Assembly: GCF_000717655.1 (NCBI RefSeq)
Contig: NZ_JNZY01000033.1
Span: 17,878-81,877 of the forward strand
DNA length: 64,000 nucleotides
Reading direction: 5' to 3'
From: Streptomyces katrae
Lineage (GTDB): Bacteria > Actinomycetota > Actinomycetes > Streptomycetales > Streptomycetaceae
Under the pieces are notes generated by a model. That model did not search any database. It was not told the DNA's origin and saw only the letters and a program-made list of their open reading frames with translations. The position numbers were made by a program, and so were the translations under genes. Positions 8,956 through 18,069 of the stretch are shown piece after piece (the first letter of the stretch is position 1; the number at the start of each line of letters is the position of its first letter).

Positions 8956-9369
8956 ATGGCCGAGCCGCAGCACCAGCAGCCGCCCTCGCCCCGGCGGGAG
9001 ATCGTCACGGGCGTGCCCCGGGGCACCCGCCGCCGCCCGCCCGCGCACACCCCGGCCCGTTCGGAGATCTCCGAGCAGACCACCCTCGGCGCCACCTACG
9101 TACGGGCCCTGATGCGCAGCCAGCTCCGGGCCGGGCTCGGCGCCCTGGGCGCCCTCGCCCTGCTCGTCGGGACGCTGCCGGTGCTGTTCGCGCTGCCGCG
9201 CTCCGCGTCGGGGCCGCTGGTCTGGGTGGCGCTCGGCCTGGTGGTGTACCCGGTGATGTGGCTGATCGCCCGGTGGTACGTCACCCGGGCCGAGCGCAAC
9301 GAGGCCGATTTCACCGGCCTGGTGATGGATCCGGCCGAGGCGCCGGGCTCGCATCAACGGCCCGGCTGA
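8956..9369 (+). CDS. Small two-helix membrane protein
   Basis: 137 residues: a Pro/Arg-rich cytoplasmic N-terminus (about 1-45), two predicted transmembrane helices (about 60-80 and 88-107) and a charged tail (WYVTRAERNEADFTGLVMD). I recall similar proteins encoded directly upstream of sodium/solute symporters in Streptomyces, but here the next gene is on the opposite strand and no symporter follows, so it appears to be an orphan. TAGACT lies eight bases before the ATG and there is no ribosome-binding site, suggesting leaderless translation. Confidence 0.7.
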   Translation: MAEPQHQQPPSPRREIVTGVPRGTRRRPPAHTPARSEISEQTTLGATYVRALMRSQLRAGLGALGALALLVGTLPVLFALPRSASGPLVWVALGLVVYPVMWLIARWYVTRAERNEADFTGLVMDPAEAPGSHQRPG

Positions 9370-9390
9370 GTCCGGCCCCCGCAGCCCGCG

Positions 9391-9906
9391 TCAGAACAGG
9401 TGCATCGCCAAGTGGCCCAGCGGCAGCCCGAGCTGCCACGCCGGGGTCCACACCCGCGCGTTCTCGTCCAGGCCCGGCGGGGTCTCGGCGTGGCCGTGCC
9501 GGCCCGGGTCGAGGTTGGTGGCGAACAGTTCGGTGCGGTCCAGCCAGCGCCAGGCCGCCCGGGCCAGTTCGAGGTCCGGGTCCTCACCGCGGCCGTGTTC
9601 CCGCGCGTCCTCGCCCAGCGCGAGGAACCGGGTGTGCACCCAGTCGCGCCAGGGGTGCCCGTACGCCGTCAGCGACAGCCATTCGTCGAGCTGCGAGACC
9701 ACCCGGATCCCGGAGAGCTCGCCGGCCGCGTCGGAGAGGTAGATCGTCAGCGCGAGCGTGTCCCGCCCGGCGCGGAACTCCAGGGTACTGGCCGGGATCA
9801 GCCGGCCCGTGCGCAGCAGTTCGTCGGCGATGTACTCCGCGTAGAGCCACGCCATGGGCACCGCGAGCCCGCCGTCACTGGTGCCGTTCGTACCCTCGGG
9901 CTGCAC
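9391..9906 (-). CDS. Conserved hypothetical protein
   Basis: 171 residues, soluble, mixed alpha/beta with acidic character. No domain recognised. Notable stretches are VPMAWLYAEYIADELLRTG, LEFRAGRDTLALTIYLSDAAGEL (an antiparallel strand pair) and a Trp-rich C-terminal half (EWLSLTAYGHPWRDWVHTRFLALG; ARAAWRWLDRTELFA). GTG 9906 follows GGGAGAAGGTGG. It is the first gene downstream of the ECF sigma factor on the same strand, 174 bases away, but carries no cysteine/histidine anti-sigma motif and should not be called an anti-sigma factor on position alone. Confidence 0.6.
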   Translation of the reverse strand: MQPEGTNGTSDGGLAVPMAWLYAEYIADELLRTGRLIPASTLEFRAGRDTLALTIYLSDAAGELSGIRVVSQLDEWLSLTAYGHPWRDWVHTRFLALGEDAREHGRGEDPDLELARAAWRWLDRTELFATNLDPGRHGHAETPPGLDENARVWTPAWQLGLPLGHLAMHLF

Positions 9907-10080
9907 CGTTCCACCTTCTCCCGCGCATCGAGCTTCCCGTCGTCAGCCATGAGCCTTCACCGAGCGACGCGCGGAACGGGGGATGTTTACCCAACTTGAA
10001 CGCTCTGAGGCCGATTTCGATGTGCTTTGTGTCCGATCCGCGTGCATTCGGTTCGTTCACTGCGTGGTTCCCCCCGGTGC

Positions 10081-10620
10081 TCAGGCGCCGAGACCGTACC
10101 CGTATCCCTGGAGCCCCTTCTTCAGGGCGCGCAGTGCGTAGTACGTACGGGATTTGACCGTTCCTGCCGGAATCCCGAGTTCTGCCGCCGCCTCGGCCAC
10201 CGAGCGGTCCTGGAAGTAGACCTGCATCAGCACCTCGCGGTGCTCCGGCCCGAGCGAGCCCACCGCCCGCCGGACATCGATCGCCGTGACCGAGCCGGCC
10301 ACCGCGTCCTCGGGCGCGGGCGCCTGCTCCAGCCCCTCCGGGTCCACCTCCTGAGGCCGGGACAGCCGTGCCCGCCGGGCGTCGATCGCCAGGCGCCGGG
10401 CCACGGTGAACAGCCACGGCCGCATGGATTCGTGGTGGCTCTCCAGCACCTCCGGGTGCTGCCACGCCCGGACCAGGGTCTCCTGCACGAGGTCCTCGGC
10501 GCGCTGGGAGTCCCCGGCCGTGAGGCCGAGCAGGAAACCGAACAGGGCCCGCCCGTGGTCGCGCTGGAGTTCGGCCAGCGCCTCGGGATCCGTGCGCAGG
10601 AGGGTGGGGGAGAGGGGCAC
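10081..10620 (-). CDS. ECF-family RNA polymerase sigma factor
   Basis: 179 residues with sigma2 (about 20-85; GDSQRAEDLVQETLVRAWQHPE and SMRPWLFTVARRLAIDARRAR) and sigma4 (about 115-170; LGPEHREVLMQVYFQDRSVAEAAAELGIPAGTVKSRTYYALRALK). The linker lacks extra domains. GTG 10620 is set by an excellent AGGAAGGAG six bases upstream; the open frame continues further but without a start signal. No zinc-binding anti-sigma gene is adjacent, unlike many ECF loci. The gene is divergent from the CapA-like lipoprotein. Confidence 0.88.
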   Translation of the reverse strand: MPLSPTLLRTDPEALAELQRDHGRALFGFLLGLTAGDSQRAEDLVQETLVRAWQHPEVLESHHESMRPWLFTVARRLAIDARRARLSRPQEVDPEGLEQAPAPEDAVAGSVTAIDVRRAVGSLGPEHREVLMQVYFQDRSVAEAAAELGIPAGTVKSRTYYALRALKKGLQGYGYGLGA

Positions 10621-10883
10621 GGGTGGCTCCTTCCTGGGTCCGTTCGGGTCCGACGGACCCACCCTCACCTGCACGGAGCGCCCCGGGAACCGTCCTGTCC
10701 CGGCGTTGCGCCCAAGCACCCCGGTCGTCCGGTGGGCGGCCGCGCCCGGCGGTGAACGGTCGAACGGCGCGGCGAACGGCCGCCCGGGCGGGGGCGGGCG
10801 CCCGGAGCCGTTCCCCGACTGGTGACGTCCACCTCCATGGATTACAGATGGTCAGATAGTCCTACTAATGAGAGCTGGCCTAG

Positions 10884-12092
10884 ATGACCAAGCACGCCCG
10901 ACAGGCCCTCGCACTCCTGTCGGCTGTCCTCCTGGCGGCGGCCGCCGCGGGATGCTCCGCCGGGAAGGAGCCCGCGCCGGCCCGCCTCGGCAACTCCCGC
11001 GCCCCGGCGCCGTCCAGCGACTCAGGGTCCAACACGGCCCCGGACGGCGCCGCGAAGGGCTTCACCCTGGTCGCGACCGGTGACGTGCTGCCGCACGACT
11101 CCGTCATCAAGCGGGCGGCAGCCGACGCGGACGGCGACGGCCACGACTTCAGGCCGATGTTCTCCCTGGTCAAGCCGGTGGTCTCGACCGCCGACCTGGC
11201 CATCTGCCACATGGAGACCGTGTACGGGGAGGACGGCGGGCCGTTCACCGGCTACCCCGCCTTCCAGTCCCCGCCCGAGGTGGCCGACGGGCTCAAGGAC
11301 GCCGGGTACGACGGCTGTTCCACGGCCTCGAACCACACCCTGGACGCCGGGGCCGACGGTCTGAAGCGCACCCTCGACAAGTTCGACAAGGCCGGGCTGA
11401 AGCACGCTGGTTCGGCCCGTACGGCGACCGAGGCGGCCACGCCGACCCTGTACACGGCGGGCTCCGCGAAGGTCGCGCACCTGGCGTACACGTACGACAC
11501 GAACGGCTACCCGCTGCCGGAGGACCGGCCCTGGGCCGTCAACCTGATGGAGAAGGACAAGATCATCGCGGATGCGCGGGCCGCCCGGAAGGCGGGCGCG
11601 GACGTGGTCCTGGTGAGCGTGCACTGGGGCACGGAGTGGCAGACCGAGCCGGACGAGAAGCAGCTCGCACTCGGCAAGGCGCTGACGGCGTCGCAGACCG
11701 GCGCCCGCCCCGACATCGACATGATCCTGGGCACCCACGCGCACATCCCGCAGGCCTACGAGAAGGTCAACGGGACGTGGATCATCTACGGCATGGGCGA
11801 CCAGGTCGCCGGCGAGATGTTCAACTACTCGGGCGCGCGGGACATGCGCGGCAACTACGGTTCGATCGGCCGCTTCACCTTCGCCCCGCCGGCCGCCGCG
11901 GGCGGGCGCTGGCAGGTCACCAAGGCGGAGTTCATCCCGCAGATGATGGACCTGTCCGCCGGCAAGGTCGTCAACCTGCCCGCCGCCCTGGCGCTGTCCC
12001 CGGACGGGGATTACGCGGAGGCGCAGGACGCCGTCAGCGAGGCCGTCCTCAGCCGCGGCGCGGCCAAGGACGGCCTGACGATGGCCAAGTAG
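10884..12092 (+). CDS. CapA-family metallophosphatase lipoprotein
   Basis: 402 residues. Lipoprotein signal (MTKHAR, hydrophobic stretch, AAAGC lipobox at about residue 24). The PGA_cap/CapA domain spans about 60-340 with metal-ligand motifs GDVLPHD, CHMETVYG, SNHTLD, VSVHWGTEW and GTHAHIPQ. CapA was defined in poly-gamma-glutamate capsule synthesis, but no capBC or other capsule gene is linked, so the substrate here is unknown; a surface phosphodiesterase role is a reasonable inference. The gene is divergent from the ECF sigma factor, and convergent with the universal stress gene 37 bases downstream. Confidence 0.85.
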   Translation: MTKHARQALALLSAVLLAAAAAGCSAGKEPAPARLGNSRAPAPSSDSGSNTAPDGAAKGFTLVATGDVLPHDSVIKRAAADADGDGHDFRPMFSLVKPVVSTADLAICHMETVYGEDGGPFTGYPAFQSPPEVADGLKDAGYDGCSTASNHTLDAGADGLKRTLDKFDKAGLKHAGSARTATEAATPTLYTAGSAKVAHLAYTYDTNGYPLPEDRPWAVNLMEKDKIIADARAARKAGADVVLVSVHWGTEWQTEPDEKQLALGKALTASQTGARPDIDMILGTHAHIPQAYEKVNGTWIIYGMGDQVAGEMFNYSGARDMRGNYGSIGRFTFAPPAAAGGRWQVTKAEFIPQMMDLSAGKVVNLPAALALSPDGDYAEAQDAVSEAVLSRGAAKDGLTMAK

Positions 12093-12129
12093 CCCGCCGC
12101 TGCCCCTGGCTCCTCCCGCCGCCGTCCCG

Positions 12130-12591
12130 TCACGGGACCACCGTGACGGGCCAGCGGCCGGCCTTGACCAAGCGGACCGCAACCGAACCGACGAAGCGGT
12201 GCCCGGCCTGCTCGGAGGCGCCGACCACCACCGCGTCCGCCGTCAGCTCCTCCGCCGCGCTCACCAGGCCCGCATACGGGTCGCCGCGGAAGGTGTGGAA
12301 CTGCCAGCGCACCTCGTAGATGCCCTTGAGCCGCTCCGCCGCGTCCCGGATCTCGGCCACCAGCCCCTCCGCGATCTCCCCGGTGGTGTCGGCCACCGGC
12401 GCGCCCAGCGAGGCCCCGGCCGGCATCACGGGCTGGACGTACACGAGCGCCAGCAGCGCGTTCTGCCGCCGGGCCAGCCCCGCCGCGTACGCGGCCGCCC
12501 GCAGCGAGGACTCCGACCCGTCCACCCCGGCGAGGATCACCTTGGGGCCGTCCGTACCGCGTTCGAATCCCGCGTTCACGTGCTCCGTCAC
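12130..12591 (-). CDS. Universal stress protein (UspA family)
   Basis: 153 residues, one Usp domain. The first strand is VILAGVDGSESSLRAAAYAAGLAR and the C-terminal ATP-loop signature is G-A-S-E-Q-A-G-H-R-F-V-G-S-V, matching the nucleotide-binding G-x2-G-x9-G-S/T pattern closely. GTG 12591 has GGAAAG just upstream. The longer open frame runs antisense into lysX and is not used. Divergent from lysX, with only 67 bases between the two starts. Confidence 0.85.
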   Translation of the reverse strand: MTEHVNAGFERGTDGPKVILAGVDGSESSLRAAAYAAGLARRQNALLALVYVQPVMPAGASLGAPVADTTGEIAEGLVAEIRDAAERLKGIYEVRWQFHTFRGDPYAGLVSAAEELTADAVVVGASEQAGHRFVGSVAVRLVKAGRWPVTVVP

Positions 12592-12645
12592 CTTTCCGAG
12601 CTTAGGGGGTACCCGGCTCGCCGCGCGGAGCGGCGTCGGCCTCCC

Positions 12646-12651
12646 TACAGT
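12646..12651 (+). promoter_or_regulatory. Probable -10 element of a leaderless lysX transcript
   Basis: TACAGT ends eight bases before the lysX ATG, where a TANNNT -10 box would set transcription to begin at or next to the A of the start codon. There is no Shine-Dalgarno sequence in the gap. No good -35 hexamer is visible. Confidence 0.4.
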
Positions 12652-12658
12652 GCGAACC

Positions 12659-15600
12659 ATGAGTGCCACCGTGGAGGAGACCCGGGGCACCCGGAACCGC
12701 TTCCTGAACCGGGTGCCCGACGCATTCGCCGCGTTCTTCGGAGCGCTCGGACTGCTGTGCGCCGTACTGGCGCTCTCCCCGACGCTGCGGCACCTCCTGC
12801 GGCACATCGTGCGCTTCCTCGACGAGATCGTGGTGCCCGTCAGCGCCAACCTGGCCTACGCCGTCTTCCTCTTCCTGCTCGCCGCCGCCCTCGGCACCCG
12901 CAAGAAGGTCGCCTGGTGGATCGTCGTCACCTATCTGGCCCTGCTCGTCCTGGTCGACCTCCTGATCATCGCCGACGACTACTACTGGATCGGCGGCCCC
13001 TCGATGGCCATCGCCGTCGCCGCCCTCGGGGTCCTGGTCGCCGCCCGCAAGGAGTTCTACGCCGCCTCCCGGCCCGGCGCGTTCTGGCGGGCCCTGCTCG
13101 TCCTGGGCCTCGGCCTGCTCACCGCCGTGCTCCTCGGCTGGGGCCTGGTCGCCCTGTTCCCCGGCACCCTGCCCAAGGAGCAGTGGCTGGACTGGGCCGC
13201 CCGGCAGGTCTTCGGCGGCCTCGTCTCGCCCCGCCAGTTCGACGGCCACCCGCCCCGCCCCCTCTACTTCTTCCTCGGCCTCTTCGGCGCCCTCGCCCTG
13301 CTGAACGCCGCCACGACCCTCTTCCGCTCCCAGCGGCTGACCGCCGCCCTGCACGGGGACGAGGAGCCCCGCATCCGCGCCCTGCTCGGCGCCTACGGCC
13401 GCGGCGACTCCCTCGGCTACTTCGCCACCCGCCGCGACAAGGCCGTCGTCTTCGCCCCCAACGGCCGGGCCGGCGTCACCTACCGCGTCGAGGCCGGAGT
13501 CTGCCTCGCCAGCGGCGACCCGGTCGGCGACCCCGCCGCCTGGACCCCCGCCGTCGACGCCTGGCTCACCGTCGCCCGCCGCCACGGCTGGCAGCCCGCC
13601 GTGATGGGCGCCTCCGAGGAGGGGGCCACGGCGTACGCCCGCTCCGGGCTGAGCGCCCTCCAGCTCGGCGACGAGGCGATCCTCCACGTCGCCCACTTCG
13701 ACCTCGACGGCCGCGACATGCGCGTCACCCGCCAGGCCGTCAACCGCGTCAAGCGCACCGGAGCCACCACCGTCATCCGCCGCCACTCCGCCCTCAGCGA
13801 GGAGGAGATGCAGCGGATCATCGAGCGGGCCGACACCTGGCGCGACACCGAGACCGAGCGCGGGTTCTCCATGGCCCTGGACCGGCTCGGCGACCCCGCC
13901 GACGGGGACTGCCTGCTCGTCGAGGCCTTCGACGCCCAGGGCGGCCTGATCGCCCTGCTGTCCTTCGTCCCCTGGGGCAAGGACGGCATCTCCCTCGACC
14001 TGATGCGCCGCGACCGCACCGCCCCCAACGGCGTCATGGAGTTCATGGTCGCCGAGCTGTGCGCCGCCGCGCCCGGCCTCGGCGTGCGCCGGATCTCCCT
14101 CAACTTCGCCGTCTTCCGCTCCGCCTTCGAGGAGGGCGGCCGGATCGGCGCCGGCCCCGTCCTCAAGCTGTGGCGCAAACTGCTGCTGTTCTTCTCCCGC
14201 TGGTGGCAGCTGGAGGCCCTGTACCGCTCGAACGTCAAGTACGGGCCCGAGTGGTACCCGCGGTTCCTCTGCTACCAGGACGCCGGCTCGCTGGCCCGGG
14301 TCAGCCTCGCCTCCGGCATCGCCGAGGGCTTCGTCTCCGTACCCAGCCTGCGCAAACTCTGGGGCAACGCGCACACCAGGGGGCTCACCGCGCCCGCCTC
14401 CACCGAGGGGCTGCCCCCGCTCGACGCCCTCGGCCTGGACCTCGTGGGGCAGGAGGCCGCAGGCGCCGCGCGGCTGCCCGACCAGGTCCGGGTCCGGCAC
14501 GACAAGATGGAGCGGATCCGGGCGGCCGGCACCGACCCGTACCCGGTCGGCATCCGCGAGCGCACCCACACCGTGGCCGATCTGCTGGCCGCCCACCCGG
14601 ACCACCCGCCCGGAGCCCGCTCCGGGGAGCAGGCCACGCTCGCCGGCCGCGTGATGCTCGTACGCGACCTCGGCGGCGTGGTCTTCGCCGTCCTGCGCGA
14701 CTGGTCCGGGGACATACAGCTGATGTTCACCCGCGACGAGGGCGGCGCCGGCGTACTGGACTCCTTCACCTCCCAGGTCGACTTCGGCGACCACGTGGTG
14801 GCGAGCGGCGAGATCGGCGCCAGCCGCAGCGGCGAGCCCTCCCTCGTGGTCTCCTCCTGGCAGCTCACCGGCAAATGCCTGCGCCCGCTGCCCGACAAGC
14901 GCAAGGGCCTCGCCGACCCCGAGGCCCGCGTCCGGCGCCGCTACCTCGACCTCGTCGCGAGCCCCGAGGCGCGGGACGTCGTACGGGCCCGCTCCTCGGC
15001 CGTCCAGGCACTGCGCCAGGGGCTGCTGGACCGCGGCTACCTCGAGGTCGAGACCCCGATGCTCCAGCAGATCCACGGCGGGGCCAACGCCCGGCCCTTC
15101 CGGACCCACATCAACGCCTACGACCTCGACCTGTACCTGCGCATCGCACCCGAGCTGTACCTGAAGCGGCTGTGCGTCGGCGGCCTGGAGAAGGTCTTCG
15201 AGATGGGCCGCACCTTCCGCAACGAGGGCGTCTCATACAAGCACAACCCCGAGTTCACGATGCTGGAGGCCTACCAGGCCTTCGCCGACTACGACGTGAT
15301 GCTCGACCTCACGCGCGAGCTGATCCAGGGCGCCGCGACCGCCGCCTTCGGCTCGCCGATCGCCCACAAGGCCGGCCCGGACGGACAGCTCGTCGTCCAC
15401 GACATCTCCGGGATCTGGCCGGTCAAGACGATGTACGGGGCGATCAGCGAGGCGCTCGGCGAGGAGGTCGACGCCGACACCGAAGAACCCGTGCTGCGCC
15501 GGTTCTGCGACCGGGCCGGCGTACCGCACGCGCGTGAGGACACCCGCGGCGACGTGGTGCTGGAGATGTACGAGCGGCTGGTGGAGGAGAAGACCAAGCT

Positions 15601-15955
15601 GCCGACCTTCTACAAGGACTTCCCCACCGACGTCTCCCCCCTCACCCGGCAGCACCGCAAGGACCCGCGCCTCGCCGAGCGCTGGGACCTGGTGGCGTTC
15701 GGGACGGAACTGGGCACCGCGTACTCCGAGCTCACCGACCCGGTGGAGCAGCGGCGCCGGCTCACCGCCCAGTCGCTGCTCGCGGCGGGCGGCGACCCGG
15801 AGGCGATGGAACTCGACAACGACTTCCTGGACGCCCTGGAGTACGCCATGCCGCCGACCGGTGGTCTGGGCATCGGCGTCGACCGGCTGGTCATGTTCCT
15901 CACGGGCCTGACGATCCGCGAGACGCTGCCGTTCCCCCTGGTGAGGCGCGGCTGA
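12659..15955 (+). CDS. lysX: LysX: bifunctional lysylphosphatidylglycerol synthetase / lysyl-tRNA synthetase
   Basis: 1098 residues, near the mycobacterial LysX length. N-terminal MprF-like half: about six to seven membrane helices (25-250), then a DUF2156 GNAT-fold transferase (about 260-560) that moves lysine from Lys-tRNA to phosphatidylglycerol. C-terminal class II lysyl-tRNA synthetase: OB-fold (about 655-740) and catalytic core with RRRYLDLV, VETPMLQQIHGGANARPF, motif 2 FEMGRTFRNEG, and motif 3 GLGIGVDRLVMFL. The fusion supplies Lys-tRNA for membrane lipid lysylation, lowering surface charge and raising cationic peptide tolerance. Likely leaderless. A housekeeping lysS is expected elsewhere. 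Confidence 0.93.
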   Translation: MSATVEETRGTRNRFLNRVPDAFAAFFGALGLLCAVLALSPTLRHLLRHIVRFLDEIVVPVSANLAYAVFLFLLAAALGTRKKVAWWIVVTYLALLVLVDLLIIADDYYWIGGPSMAIAVAALGVLVAARKEFYAASRPGAFWRALLVLGLGLLTAVLLGWGLVALFPGTLPKEQWLDWAARQVFGGLVSPRQFDGHPPRPLYFFLGLFGALALLNAATTLFRSQRLTAALHGDEEPRIRALLGAYGRGDSLGYFATRRDKAVVFAPNGRAGVTYRVEAGVCLASGDPVGDPAAWTPAVDAWLTVARRHGWQPAVMGASEEGATAYARSGLSALQLGDEAILHVAHFDLDGRDMRVTRQAVNRVKRTGATTVIRRHSALSEEEMQRIIERADTWRDTETERGFSMALDRLGDPADGDCLLVEAFDAQGGLIALLSFVPWGKDGISLDLMRRDRTAPNGVMEFMVAELCAAAPGLGVRRISLNFAVFRSAFEEGGRIGAGPVLKLWRKLLLFFSRWWQLEALYRSNVKYGPEWYPRFLCYQDAGSLARVSLASGIAEGFVSVPSLRKLWGNAHTRGLTAPASTEGLPPLDALGLDLVGQEAAGAARLPDQVRVRHDKMERIRAAGTDPYPVGIRERTHTVADLLAAHPDHPPGARSGEQATLAGRVMLVRDLGGVVFAVLRDWSGDIQLMFTRDEGGAGVLDSFTSQVDFGDHVVASGEIGASRSGEPSLVVSSWQLTGKCLRPLPDKRKGLADPEARVRRRYLDLVASPEARDVVRARSSAVQALRQGLLDRGYLEVETPMLQQIHGGANARPFRTHINAYDLDLYLRIAPELYLKRLCVGGLEKVFEMGRTFRNEGVSYKHNPEFTMLEAYQAFADYDVMLDLTRELIQGAATAAFGSPIAHKAGPDGQLVVHDISGIWPVKTMYGAISEALGEEVDADTEEPVLRRFCDRAGVPHAREDTRGDVVLEMYERLVEEKTKLPTFYKDFPTDVSPLTRQHRKDPRLAERWDLVAFGTELGTAYSELTDPVEQRRRLTAQSLLAAGGDPEAMELDNDFLDALEYAMPPTGGLGIGVDRLVMFLTGLTIRETLPFPLVRRG

Positions 15956-15989
15956 TCGGGTGAGGGGAAGTCCGCGCGTTCGCGCCTCT

Positions 15990-16009
15990 CGACATCTGCC
16001 GGGATGTCG
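15990..16009. promoter_or_regulatory. 20-base perfect inverted repeat between lysX and the deacetylase gene
   Basis: CGACATC - TGCCGG - GATGTCG, 7-base arms with a 6-base centre, starting 35 bases after the lysX stop and ending 17 bases before the deacetylase ATG. It could be an operator over the promoter of the next gene or a short terminator stem for lysX; it lacks a T-run, which leaves both open. Confidence 0.4.
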
Positions 16010-16025
16010 TTGATACGTAGTAATA

Positions 16026-16958
16026 ATGAAAAATGACGAGCTGACAGTAGGGCGACGCATGCTCCTGCGTACCGCCGTCTTCCTCGGAGTCGCCGCCGCC
16101 TCCGGACTCCTCACCGGCGGCGAGACCGGAGCACCCGGACAGAACACGGCGGGCGGCGACCCGGGCGCAGGCCTCGGAGCCGGCCCCGTCGGCGGCCCGG
16201 CCGTCGGACAGCCGGGACCCGGCGGAGCCGCCGGACCGGGCGGAGTCCGCGCCCTGCAGCCCCAGGCGCCCGGGCAGGCCGCGTACCGGCTGAGCCCCAT
16301 GACCTCCGAGACCCCACTGCGCCCGCCCGCCGCGAAGCCCGCCGTACGGACCCGGCCCATCCTGGAACTGCCCCCCGACGCGAGCACGGCCGGCGCCATG
16401 GTGCTCACCTTCGACGACGGGCCCGACCCCCGCTACACCCCCGCCATCCTGGACACCCTCTCCCGGTACGGCGTCCGCGCCATGTTCTTCGTCTGCGGGG
16501 AGATGGCCACCGACAACCGGGACCTGCTGCGCCGGATGAGCGCCGAGGGCCACGTCATCGGCAACCACACCTGGACCCATCCGCTCATCCCCACGCTCAG
16601 CCGGCCCGACCTCGCCTCCGAGATCGCCCGCACCAGCGAGGTCGTACAACAGGCGGTGGGGGAGGCGCCCCTGTGGTTCCGGGCGCCGTACGGGGCGTGG
16701 AACCGGGCCGCGTTCGAGATCGGGGCCGAGCTCGGCATGGAACCGCTCGCCTGGACCGTGGACACGCTGGACTGGAAGGAGCCGGGCACCACGACGATCG
16801 TCTCGCGCGTCCTCAAGGGCGCGGCGCCCGGCGTGATCGTGCTGAACCACGACGCGGGCGGCGACCGCTCGCAGAGTGTCCAGGCGGTGAGCACCTACCT
16901 GCCCCAACTCCTCGCCCGGGGCTACCGGATGACGCTGCCGGCGCTGCCGCCCCGCTGA
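16026..16958 (+). CDS. Secreted polysaccharide deacetylase (CE4 / NodB domain)
   Basis: 310 residues. The N-terminus has GRRMLLRTAVFLG, a twin-arginine-like signal, then a Gly/Pro-rich linker (about 35-85). The NodB domain (about 120-300) shows all CE4 motifs: TFDDGPD, HTWTH, RAPYG, a WTVDTLDW motif and VLNHDAGG. It should remove acetyl groups from a cell-wall or extracellular polysaccharide in a metal-dependent way. The start has no ribosome-binding site; an in-frame ATG twelve codons later (MLLRTAV) would break the twin-arginine motif. Confidence 0.88.
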   Translation: MKNDELTVGRRMLLRTAVFLGVAAASGLLTGGETGAPGQNTAGGDPGAGLGAGPVGGPAVGQPGPGGAAGPGGVRALQPQAPGQAAYRLSPMTSETPLRPPAAKPAVRTRPILELPPDASTAGAMVLTFDDGPDPRYTPAILDTLSRYGVRAMFFVCGEMATDNRDLLRRMSAEGHVIGNHTWTHPLIPTLSRPDLASEIARTSEVVQQAVGEAPLWFRAPYGAWNRAAFEIGAELGMEPLAWTVDTLDWKEPGTTTIVSRVLKGAAPGVIVLNHDAGGDRSQSVQAVSTYLPQLLARGYRMTLPALPPR

Positions 16959-17018
16959 GGGCGCCTCTCCCCGGCGGTCCGGGCCCCGGGCCGTCCGGCG
17001 GGGCGGTGCGCAAGCCCC

Positions 17019-17717
17019 TCAGCGCGTCGCCACCATCCGGGCGAAGACGACGACGTTGCCGTCGTAGCCCCGCGCCTTGGAGTAGCCGCCGCCGCAGGTG
17101 ATCACCCGGAGCTCCGCGTGCCCGGTGTCCCCGTACACCCGGGCCCCGGGGAAGGTCTCCTTCGAGAACACCTCCACCCCGTACACCTCGAACACCGCCG
17201 TGCGTCCGTCGTACCGCTCCACCTCGATGTGGTTGCCCTTGTGCAGCGAACCCAGGCCGTAGAAGACCGCCGGGCCGCGTGCGTTGTCGACGTGGCCCAC
17301 GATCACCGCCGAGCCGCGCTGGCCCGGCGAGATGCCGTTCAGGTACCAGCCGGCCAGATTCGGGTCCTGCGGCGGCGGGGCCTCGATCCAGCCCTGCCGG
17401 TCCAGCCCGACCGTCATCGTCGGCGCGTCCACCCGGATGTCGGGGATCCGGATGCGCTGGACCGACGAGTGCTCGAGCGGCTCCACCTCCACCGGCGGCG
17501 CGGGCTGGTGCTGCATGGGCTGCTCGCCCTGCCCCGGCGGATACGCCGGCAGCTGCTCGGCAGGCACCCCGACCGCGGCGGCGGCCGTCGGCTGCGGCGG
17601 CCCGTCGCCGACCTCCGCCCCGTTGCGCATCATGGCGAGGCCGCTGAGCATGACCAGTGCGAGCACGCCCCAGGGGGATCGTCTTCTCGGTGGCTGCTCG
17701 CTCTCGTCCTCGGTCAT
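17019..17717 (-). CDS. Class E/F sortase
   Basis: 232 residues with an N-terminal membrane anchor (WGVLALVMLSGLAMM, about 16-30), a Pro-rich stalk and a sortase beta-barrel (about 85-230). Catalytic residues are His142 (VGHVDN), Cys208 (VITCGGGY) and Arg216. Sortases cut a C-terminal sorting motif and attach proteins to the wall; class F members of actinobacteria often have unknown substrates. ATG 17717 has GGAAGGGAGA upstream. Two small surface-protein genes follow on its other side, both lacking LPXTG but sharing a pre-helix glycine motif. Confidence 0.87.
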   Translation of the reverse strand: MTEDESEQPPRRRSPWGVLALVMLSGLAMMRNGAEVGDGPPQPTAAAAVGVPAEQLPAYPPGQGEQPMQHQPAPPVEVEPLEHSSVQRIRIPDIRVDAPTMTVGLDRQGWIEAPPPQDPNLAGWYLNGISPGQRGSAVIVGHVDNARGPAVFYGLGSLHKGNHIEVERYDGRTAVFEVYGVEVFSKETFPGARVYGDTGHAELRVITCGGGYSKARGYDGNVVVFARMVATR

Positions 17718-18069
17718 GGCTCTCCCTTCCCGACGCGGGGGTCCCGACCCGCGTTCTTGTCCCACCCCTGTACGCCCTTCTCCAGGCACGCTAAGGCTGC
17801 CTGCGCAAGACGGCGATCGGTGAAGGGCGAACGGGTGGCGGGGCCGGAAGGGGTGCGCCCATCCAGGTATTCGTCACATAAATGCCTGACGGGTCGTGAC
17901 CTGCGGCTCCGTCAGCCGGGCCGCGCGCGCCTCGGCGTGTCGCTCAACCTTGCGGCCCAAAGCCGGAAATGCGCTGGTTGCGAGCCGCCCCGAGGGTTCG
18001 TCGTGGGAGGCGTTCTCGTCGATCTTCCCGGGCGACCGCTCCGGGGCGCTTCCCGCTGGAGGTTCCACC
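17718..18069. other. Intergenic region between divergent sortase and surface-protein genes
   Basis: 352 bases without a credible gene; it must carry both promoters. A dyad ACGCGGG-N8-CCCGCGT lies at 17733-17754 in the sortase leader, about 16 bases upstream of its ATG, and could be an operator or a leader hairpin. The region near 17872-17885 is locally AT-richer (TCACATAAATGCC). I could not assign -35/-10 elements with confidence. Confidence 0.4.

Noticed and set aside
9391..9906. Anti-sigma factor for the adjacent ECF sigma factor
   Set aside because: No zinc-binding HxxxCxxC motif, no transmembrane helix and a 174-base gap; only position supports it.
9875..10465. A 196-codon minus-strand gene overlapping the sigma factor
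   Set aside because: Different frame of the sigma factor gene with Gly/Arg/Ala shadow composition.
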